From Moniliophthora roreri (lineage: Eukaryota > Basidiomycota > Agaricomycetes > Agaricales > Marasmiaceae): a DNA stretch of 64,000 nucleotides. The first letter of the stretch is position 1, and the number at the start of each line of letters is the position of its first letter. The stretch lies in the NCBI GenBank assembly GCA_001466705.2, contig LATX02000195.1:124001-188000 (forward strand). Direction: 5' to 3'. Shown here one piece after another: positions 56,115 to 64,000 of the stretch. The position numbers and the translations under genes were made by a program. A model generated the notes under the pieces. The model was not told where the DNA came from, ran no database searches, and saw only the letters and a program-made list of their open reading frames with translations.

Positions 56115-57603
56115 TCAATCTTTGCCTTTACGCAACACTATTTCGGACCATTCTTTATCGATCAAACCCGAATTGGCGCCGAAATACCCTGAAGGATCGT
56201 GGGTGACGGTGACGGTAGCTCAGACGTCAAACGTACAATAAATGCTGTTTGAAAATGACTTACGAGGAGAAACATAATACCAGACGATACATCCCTGAAC
56301 AAAGTCCTCGTAAGCTTGGAAGAAACGCTTCACAATTGAATCAGTCTCCGCTCCGAAACTTGGTAAAGCTCTATTGAGGTCTTGATATTCTGCAACGCGC
56401 TTCACGGTCATGTCTGTCAATATATCGACGACTTCCTGCAGATCACAGATCTGACGCCCTTGTTGAAGCACGAAAATCATGTTTTGATAGTCTCCGTCTG
56501 CCTGCTCTTTCTGAAATGACAATTACTAAAACGATGGGAAGATATAAGATGAGAATCAATTACATTGAATGAACAAAGATCCTTTTGAGCGTTCAGTGTG
56601 GTGCAGTACTAGAAGAAACGTAGTTCCTACGTTCGGCCAAGCGATAATATCACCCAAAGCTTCCAGGATAGATATCACGACCGGATCCTTGAACACAAAT
56701 GCTGGGATAGCAATGTCGAGGCCCAAAGAGTACTCCACTATCGCTGCCATCAGCATCATGCATCAGCTCCGGTCTATCAATCGTAAATTTGCATTCGAAC
56801 ACGTACTTTCAACAAGACCAACACCAAACGCGCATCGACGGACTGGCGCAAATTCGTCAAATGACAATATACGTCGTTGCTGCCGATTGAATGCCTGGTA
56901 GACCTGTGCCGAGGAAAACTCGAGAAATGCTTGAATAAATCTTTTGAGCCCCATCAGTGGCGGAAACATCGGGTTGCCATGCGCTCGTACCTGGCGCACA
57001 GTCCGATCGTCCCTGATTCCCGGATACGTCTGAGAATACTATGGGAGCTCCTAGTCAACAAGGGTTGAGAAGCCGAGGATGCGACTCACTCCCAGAGCAT
57101 CGCAGCATAAGGATATTCTGGTCTTCTGGCACTACAGTCGAAGAGAACCTGATACGAAATGTCGTGCCCCTCTTGGATTCCCAAAGGATCTGCTCTCAGG
57201 CTGCCAATGTCGGAAAGGTCGTCAGTCTGTAAATCAATATCAGCATGGCAATGGACAAGTGCAATGTTCGGCTACCGAGAATGCCCATAGAAAAAAGGCT
57301 AAGCAAGTTTCCAGTCGGTCCTGATCTGTATGTGGAAAGCTCAGTCCCGCAAAAATGTCGAATCTCCCGTCATTTAAAAAATTTTCGATTGTAGTGGAGT
57401 TATACGTCTGAAAACTAGGATGTAGAGCGTCAAGTGGCTATAAAGTTTGAATTTGGAAGGGCTAACCTTCTAAACCATTCGCTTATATTTTGATTTGCCA
57501 GTTCGTAATGAGGATTGGCCGTTTTTAGCTCGAATGCGACAGAGGTAATGCTGCAGAGATTTCGGAGAACAAAGGAATTTGGAAGCTCGAAAGGGGAACT
57601 CAT
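56115..57603 (-). CDS. Sesquiterpene synthase (class I terpene cyclase)
   Basis: Nine exons on the minus strand join in frame to 348 aa, a normal length: 57603-57467, 57414-57276, 57226-57090, 57038-56991, 56940-56807, 56743-56631, 56581-56564, 56510-56264 and 56188-56115. The Asp-rich metal motif DDLSD (94-98) and the NSE triad NDLCSFNKE (Asn236, Ser240, Glu244) are complete, and the conserved Arg-Tyr pair occurs as PRYFG near the end (about 325-326). Such enzymes ionise farnesyl diphosphate with magnesium and cyclise it to sesquiterpene hydrocarbons. Exon 7 is only 18 nt and codes the core of the NSE motif. No cytochrome P450 or other tailoring gene is visible nearby; the neighbours are two rhodopsin-like membrane genes. 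Product identity cannot be read from sequence. Confidence 0.93.
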
Positions 57604-58658
57604 CGAAAACTGGTGCTCGTCGATATTAATATGCGCATTTATACTATCAGCTGAGCTTCACCGCCTCATCCTAGTTCAAACTGCATCATTTTTAATATAC
57701 CACCGGATAGATATACCTTTCTGAGCAGAGAAACCAGGGTTTGAATTCGATATACTTAGGCCCCGACTCGGAATGTTTCTGACAGGTGCCACCACCATTC
57801 AATGTGCACCTAGTTCGCTTTACCTTCTGAATCATCAATCACGACCCTGTATCGTTAGCAGTGCATCCAGCTTGGAAGTTGTACCAGACCATACAAGGAA
57901 ACGCAATGAGGATATCCGGGCGCATTGTGCAGTAGAAGCGAAAAGCTGCCAAGGGTCCGCGCAACGAGGGCGGGCTGCGCGAAGGCTAACCAAAGACTAA
58001 TCCATTCGAATTCATGAATAAAGTTATATGCGAGTGCTCGAGGTGGAGAAATGCTCTGTATTCAAGGATTGGGCATAGTAAGGACGAGGTCGGATGTGGC
58101 TGGTCTTCATAGGGCGTTGGTAGAGATTCCTGTCAGAGAGGATATTCTGACGTAATCATTGATCCGCGTGTCGCACGCGTGCAGAATGTCGGCAATTTCC
58201 GTATGACACCCCTTGGCCCCAAACTTGACAATGAGACTTGACAATAAGACTTCCTCTCGATAGGAGACGAAGTCGCTACGGCTGTTTCCTCGAGCTCCGC
58301 ATTGCTCCCAAAACTACGTACTTCGATAGTTTATAAAATGCCATGCATCAGCTCCCAGGATAAGGTGTCATAGTCATTTTGGCTTCAACCTTCGACAGCG
58401 ACTCAGATTGCCGCTCATCTCCGGACCACTTGGATCACTATTTCTCGGTGTTAACGTCTCTATTTATTTCAGTTTCTGGAACACTACAGGCTCCATTACC
58501 TGGACTTGGCAGATCATCGTCGTGTATACGAGGTTGGACGTAATTCAGTATAAATAGTTCTTCGTCTGTGCGCTCGGATTTCCCAACTTGTTTCCCCGCC
58601 CTCTTTCAAAACTCAACTGGCGAACACTCTTTGGAAACGAAACAAGTTGTAAATCCCC
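57604..58658. other. Divergent promoter region of the terpene synthase and rhodopsin-like genes
   Basis: About 1 kb without a supported gene. A TATAAATA element lies at 58549-58556, some 110 nt before the rhodopsin-like start codon. Confidence 0.55.
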
Positions 58659-59858
58659 ATGGCGATTCACGAGCCATCATTAGTTCAACTTCGAAGTGAG
58701 TGCTTACCCAAATCGGTGACCCACATACTGCTCATTTTCATTTCAAGTCATCGCGATTATAGGTGCGACGATGGCGATATTGGCCACCGTGTTCCGCCTG
58801 TACCTCCGGGCAAGGAAAAGGAACCTTTGGTGGGATGATTTTTGGGCAGGCTTGTCCATGGTTGCGATGATAATCATGCTTACAGGCATGATGCTTTTCA
58901 CTTCGCCTCCAGGTGCGAAGCCTTGTTCTTCAACTTCGTGCTCGGATCTGACACCATCAACATAGACGCCCACCCCTACAACACCAAAATTGCCGCCTAC
59001 TACATGTTCGATAATGGGTTCTACGGCGTTATTTGGTGCGCCCGTGTCTCCCTGTTCTGTACAATTATCCGAATGGCGTTTGGCCGCTTCCGCACCTTTC
59101 TGAAGTGGTGTGTAGCGTCCGTTCTTGTCACTTGGGCAGTTCTTTTCGCCCAAGTGTTCTGGACATGCGAGAACGAACCGATGTGGAAAGACGAACCCAC
59201 TCCGCAGTGTAGCTTGGGAACAGATGTTGCCATTGCACAGCTCATCAGTGAGTTGAAAACTCTGGTCGAGTGGTACATATGCTCAATATCGCCGTAGCGG
59301 ATTGCATCTTTGACCTGTTGCTCATTATCAGTCCAGCATACCTCTTATCATATATGAAGAACAGGAAAACGCTCAAAATCCGACTAATCGCTATATTTTC
59401 TTCCACTATTCTTGTGACGATATTCAGTATAGTCCATTCCTACATGATTCTCAAGGATTACGGGAAACTGGAGTTCTTGTTTGCAGTGATCGAGGTGGGA
59501 ATATCGTTCTAATCATCTCAGCTTCGATTAACAGGCCGTTATACAGGACGTTGTCAGCCTTCTCGTTGTCAACCTTACCGTTATTGCTGCATGGCTGTTC
59601 AGACTGTCAGATGACAATGACTCTGAGAGTCCGTATTACGTCAATACCTTTCTACGAGGGCGCTGGAGCGATAGACCTACAAACAAAAGTCAAGTCGGGA
59701 TCACTGCGGCGTTTGGCCTCACAACCTTTGGTGTTGAGGTCAATGTTGACACACAGGACGTCTCAGATCAGCGAGATGGTAAATTGACAGTAGTTTCGAT
59801 TCTCGAAGGTGATCAAAGCAGCAGCGATAATGTACACAAGTTACCTCCTGCTTTATGA
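58659..59858 (+). CDS. Fungal rhodopsin-like (PTH11/SAT4-type) membrane protein, intact copy 2
   Basis: Exons 58659-58695, 58748-58912, 58966-59247, 59298-59494 and 59547-59858 join in frame to 330 aa. About seven hydrophobic segments are visible, for example VIAIIGATMAILATVF, LSMVAMIIMLTGMMLF, FYGVIWCARVSLFCTIIRM, VLVTWAVLFAQVFWT, CIFDLLLIISPAYLLS and VVSLLVVNLTVIAAWLF. The loop pattern RKRNLWWDDFWA and the Cys-bearing loop WTCENEP with PQCSLG match the fungal rhodopsin/PTH11-like domain, where members of this broad group include presumed G-protein-coupled receptors. The C-terminal tail is hydrophilic. Ligand and signalling partners are unknown. It lies head-to-head with the terpene synthase. 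Confidence 0.8.
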
Positions 59859-62800
59859 GAGGCTGTCATCGGTTTTACGAGATGTATATTCTAATAGATT
59901 CGTACGATAAATGTGGATGAATACTAGCACAATATGGACGATTTTCGCGGACATTACTATCGTTCCCGGGAGAGGGGACTTTTGCAAATACGAGTCGTCG
60001 CCACCATACCTACTGTCAATGCCTTGTTCGTGGTAATTGAGGTGTCTTCATAGATCGCGATGGCCTCGCATATGGCACAGAGTTCGCCAGTGCACCCTTC
60101 AACTCTGAAACCTGATGTATGGTGACCTCGACAGCGGCCCTCGTCGACGACCTAGTGATCCGGTCAGGATCCAGTAATCAAATATTCACCCTGACATTTG
60201 CTACATCGATGGATGAGTATCCAGGGTTAGAGAGAAGTTGTTCGTCAACCGTTTGACCAGCCAGGTACCAGTCTTCCGAGACTGCTGCTTCTTATTTTCA
60301 CGTCTACCAAAGGAACGTTACCAAGAACTGCACACGCACATGTGAGTTCTGGAGGAAGTGTCTTAAGGGGATACGGCCGGTTTACCGGTACAAGGTCTTG
60401 CAACCCCGTTTGTTTGGTGATTGCCGCTTGAACAGGGTGGGATTTCCTCCGTCTGTCTTTCGTTGGCCATGGTCGAAGAAAAATCGGTCGATGCGAGCTC
60501 CGCATGAACTTCCAGTGCGAGGCGAGCGGCCGTTGGAACTCGAGTTCAAACAAGGCTTCCGTAAATTTTATTGCCCTTCCTAGACGAACTTAGTCAATCC
60601 CAGTCCACGAGATCAACCAGGGTGACGTACCTCATATCCGGGTACTCCTGAAGGAAGCTCTGTAAGCCTCAGAAGCCTCACCAACGGCAGGAGTCTCAAA
60701 GACATGGGACATATAGGGTGAGGTGTCAATAATGGAAAGATTGTGTTCTCCGTTTTTTTCCCGGGCTCCAGTTCTGATACTCCTTGCGGAAGAAGAAGAA
60801 ACTGCATAGCATCAATAATTGAATGAAAGTCGTAAGTATACACCACAGACATTTGCTCCAGTTTCTCAGCATCACCCGCAGGGAAAGGTTCTCCAATACC
60901 GTCTTGCCCTGGATGTGTGGAGCGAATGAAGAGATCTCTGGACCGCGGTCAATTAATCGAATAGTCCAGGTTTTGTTGCGGCAACGTACTGAGAGCATGT
61001 TTCCACTTGTGAATGAGAACAGACTGGTCGGGATGCCTCGCTTGCGGAGAAACCGGGTGAATCCATTGGGTGCTTCGGTATGGTATTGCGCGTCGGGTTG
61101 ATAAAAGAAAGGGAAAATGTTGAACCAACCGTGCCACGGCTTTCCCAACTTTTTTAATTCGTGACTTCCGGTCGCTGTCACGTTTTAAGCAGTTCCAAAC
61201 GGTGATATATATGGTTAATTGGTGATTGGTCTGTGCATAGCCTATAGGTGAGTTGCAGCCATTCTGGATGCGACGTGTTTAATAAGGTTACTAGGAGATT
61301 TAGAAAGTCAGAGCTCACAGAGGACGCGTTTTTATTCAACAGATACTGATATTAACGATTGCTGGGTGAAATCTTGGGCATGAACATGCAAGAGTCTAGA
61401 GAGGACGAGGGCTTGAAGGGGAAGTAAGCAACTGCGAAAGTCTTTAATCGGGCTGACGTCATTGGCCGATGGTGGGGCTACCGATTAGATTAGATAGGAA
61501 AAATCTCCAGCTGGCAGTCGCCAGCTGCGGTCGGCTACAACTTTCTACCTCTTTCACTGCAAGACTCTGCGGCACTTCTCATCTATACAGATACAAGGAT
61601 CTCAAACTTAAAAAGTTGTCAACTCTGCTCAAGAACCAGAAGTGTCGGCTCCGGTGCACGAACCAGTCATGGAATCCAAATACTGGTCCATGAAGGATTT
61701 GGTCTGTCCAAAATGACGGCGCTGCAAGATGAAATATAGAAGGGTACGTCTTTTTTCTGTGTTGAGGCTTGGAATGTGCTGAAAAAGTCCTTTTTGCTTA
61801 GGGTAAATTGGTGCAAATTCTATTATTTCTAGGTAGCGGAATTGATGTCTGGGATGGCTATGGAGGATTTCAATGCTCATCTGCTTGTAGGGTCTCGAAA
61901 AGGTTCGGACGAAATCAACAGGATCAAACTCTGAGAATGCGAGGAAATTGACTAGTTCCAGGACGTGATCGTTGCTGACGATACCACCCAGAACGGGGAT
62001 GGAAGGAGTTCAGTTTCGGAACGCTCTTCATCACAGTCCATGTTCTTTGGAGACAAGACAGAAATTATCGATGTCAAAAAAGTATCAACTTTCCCTGCCC
62101 TGCCATTCTCCTCTGAGCCCGATACCACATCTGTCGATGCAGTCATCGACCCAACTCCAACCAAGAACACCGCGACATCATCATCCGTGGCAGTAACTCC
62201 CTGAATTTTTTGCGATTGTGCCCAGCAGCCAATGGTTGAACGTCGCACCAAGCGTTAACCCATGCCCGAGACTGCGGCGTCTTCGATGACACCCACACTC
62301 TCGTTAAACGACCAAGTTACAATCGATATCATTCCAGCCTCGTGTTATGGCAGTGGTGGACCAGCTGCTCTCGATCTACCCTACACTCACCATCGCCCCA
62401 ATGGTGGGCCACCGGGATAGACCATAACTCGTGGGTCACGGTACATCCTACTCCTACATTGCGAATTCTCAGCTCTCAGCTCAAGCACCGTTCATATCTG
62501 GACATCTTCCCGGGTCTCGCCGCATTATAATGTTCCTCGATGTGGTTTCACATTCTCATATTCACGCGAAACCTTCGCTGCGCAACAGCATTCGGACCTC
62601 TATGCTGTTCAGTAGATCCCCTAGCGCAAGCACGTGCGAGGGCACCTGCACCAAGGAGTGGCCTCTGGCGTGCATTCCTTGCTTGCTAGCCTAAATACCT
62701 ATGTTTCATGGATCCCTATTGGTGTCGTGTGGATTTCCAAGCCAAGCCCGTTCTCGGTGTGGCACTGCGGCCGTTTGTCGTTTGGGGGCACATGCTGCAT

Positions 62801-64000
62801 ACGCGAGAAGACCTTCAAGCGCCTCACGACCTCTGGACTCTCAGCACTAGCAGTGGGATGCCGTCGTAAGCTCGTGCCTACACCTTAACCCCAAGGAGAT
62901 GTGTAAATCGCCAATCACTCTTCGCCGTTGGATCTCAACGTCCAGTGCTTCACCAGCTGTTCCCGGCTCGGTGAGCGTTCAGTTATACAAGCTATTATTG
63001 CAGCCCACTGCTACTGGTAAAGCCGGCATCTCCGTGGTATCATGTCCGAAGTAAGTCTTCCCTGCATCAATTCAGTCGAACATATGGCTCATTTAGGACA
63101 CTTTCTAGCTCCTCGACTCAGCTTTAAACCAGGCGCGACGGGGAAGAGCATAGGGAGGCCCTGAACATACTTATCAAATGCTGCTGGGTGAATGCAAAAG
63201 ATAATTAGGATGTTCAGACCAACTACTGGGGGCCACAAAAATGCACTCAAAGTTTCTCGAGGCTGCCCCGGCAGACAAGATAAGTTAAACAAAGTTCTGA
63301 TCTTACATAGATATTGAATTCCTCTAGAAGAGTATATTCCTTGATAACAAATAGTGATGAGTTGGATGGGATTAGGGAAAAGCGCAGACAGAAAATAAGT
63401 ATGCACTACGCGTCGTGGCCCCGAGTAACGGGGCTGTGGTTCAGCCGCGTCTGGACTCTTCGAACTTTCATAGACCATGCAACGGCTTTTCAGGGAGGGA
63501 CATTTATTGTATACCACGATAGCTTCTACCCAATTCATAGATTTTAAAACTTTAGATATACGACGTGATGACTTCAGCTTGTGTGGTGTGTGTGCTGGTC
63601 TTCATGTATTCGGGAGCTGAAACACGTTGACGCGGCGGAACGCGTGGATCAGGTTTTGATAAACAAACAAACAAGGCTGCACTCGAACTACCATCATTCC
63701 AGCTATCATTGCCTCGAATAGCTACCTCATCATGACTCATAGCCTCCTTTCTATTTGCATGCTTTCGATGGAAAAGGTTAGCCGAATATTGACTACTAGT
63801 ACGGACCCAGTTGACGTTGAATGGGCTATACAGGAGGGCCAAAGCGCGAGCGAGGGGCATAATATAGTGTATTCTCGACATTTTCTCTTCGAAGGCTTTA
63901 AGCAGTTATGATTTCGGGCTTTTCGAGGAACATAACGCTCATCATATAATCCAAAACGCAAGCCAAAAACGTGTGATGCAACCTAAAGGGCCCCTCCACG
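59859..64000. other. Terminal region without a definable gene
   Basis: Besides the coding-like patch at 60245-61181 (minus), frames in 61.4-64.0 kb are short and disconnected. Two stretches (62340-62890 plus, 63089-63538 minus) are protein-like in composition but show no family motif and no consistent splice structure. They may be relics or edges of genes extending beyond the window. Confidence 0.45.
60245..61181 (-). other. Unresolved coding-like region, possibly a broken gene
   Basis: A minus-strand exon-like segment ends at a TGA at 60245 and starts after an acceptor at 60580 (111 codons; includes FELEFQRPLASHWKFMRS and VNRPYPLKTLPPELT). Upstream open stretches (60613-60852 and 60726-61181) overlap in different frames and contain protein-like sequence (QYHTEAPNGFTRFLRKRGIP, VVYTYDFHSIIDAMQFLL). 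The phases I tried did not join into one frame, so either an intron is missed or the gene is damaged. No family recognised. Confidence 0.35.

Noticed and set aside
1..64000. CRISPR arrays, operons, Shine-Dalgarno sites
   Set aside because: The window is a spliced eukaryotic genome; no regularly spaced repeats of this kind were seen.

Overview
The window is nuclear DNA of a filamentous basidiomycete, most likely an Agaricomycete. Genes carry many short GT-AG introns, mostly 48-63 nt and some exons under 25 nt. Both strands are used and the families present are typical of mushrooms: DUF6535, class I sesquiterpene synthase, Con-6, PL14-like lyase, fungal rhodopsin-like membrane proteins, BTG/Tob-like and HAM1-like proteins. 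All exon structures were assembled by hand from splice signals, reading frame and comparison between paralogues inside the window. No database search was possible.

Layout. 0-7 kb: 3' end of a possible F-box/LRR gene, an epoxide-hydrolase-like gene and a C2H2-like zinc-finger gene. 7-10.5 kb: a tandem pair of multi-pass membrane protein genes, the first decayed and the second intact; a third decayed relative lies at 42-43.4 kb. 10.5-14 kb (minus): a large HAM1-like protein with an acylation motif at its N-terminus. 15.9-16.9 kb: a secreted PL14-like lyase. 18.3-25 kb: three copies of a gene for a small secreted cysteine-rich preproprotein, two of them in an inverted repeat with arms of about 0.85 kb. 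27.3-32.2 kb: a zinc-finger-like gene, a 2-Cys peroxiredoxin and a SET-domain protein. 32.4-36.1 kb: a gene-free stretch with a 613-bp hAT-like non-autonomous element and further inverted repeats. 36.2-39.4 kb: a membrane-anchored six-hairpin glycosidase and an unknown low-complexity gene. 44.4-45.7 kb: a BTG/Tob-like gene. 47.3-47.7 kb: two related copies of a probable structured RNA, each inside its own intron. 49.7-54.2 kb: Con-6, a DUF6535 membrane protein and a patatin-like phospholipase. 54.9-59.9 kb: a complete sesquiterpene synthase between two copies of a rhodopsin-like membrane protein gene, one of which has a premature stop. The last 4 kb contain no gene I can define.

No single pathway unites the region. 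The parts most worth following are the inverted pair of preproprotein genes, whose 5' halves are identical while the 3' half differs only at synonymous sites and one copy has lost a splice acceptor; the intron-borne RNA pair with a covarying hairpin; and the terpene synthase flanked by paralogous receptor-like genes.
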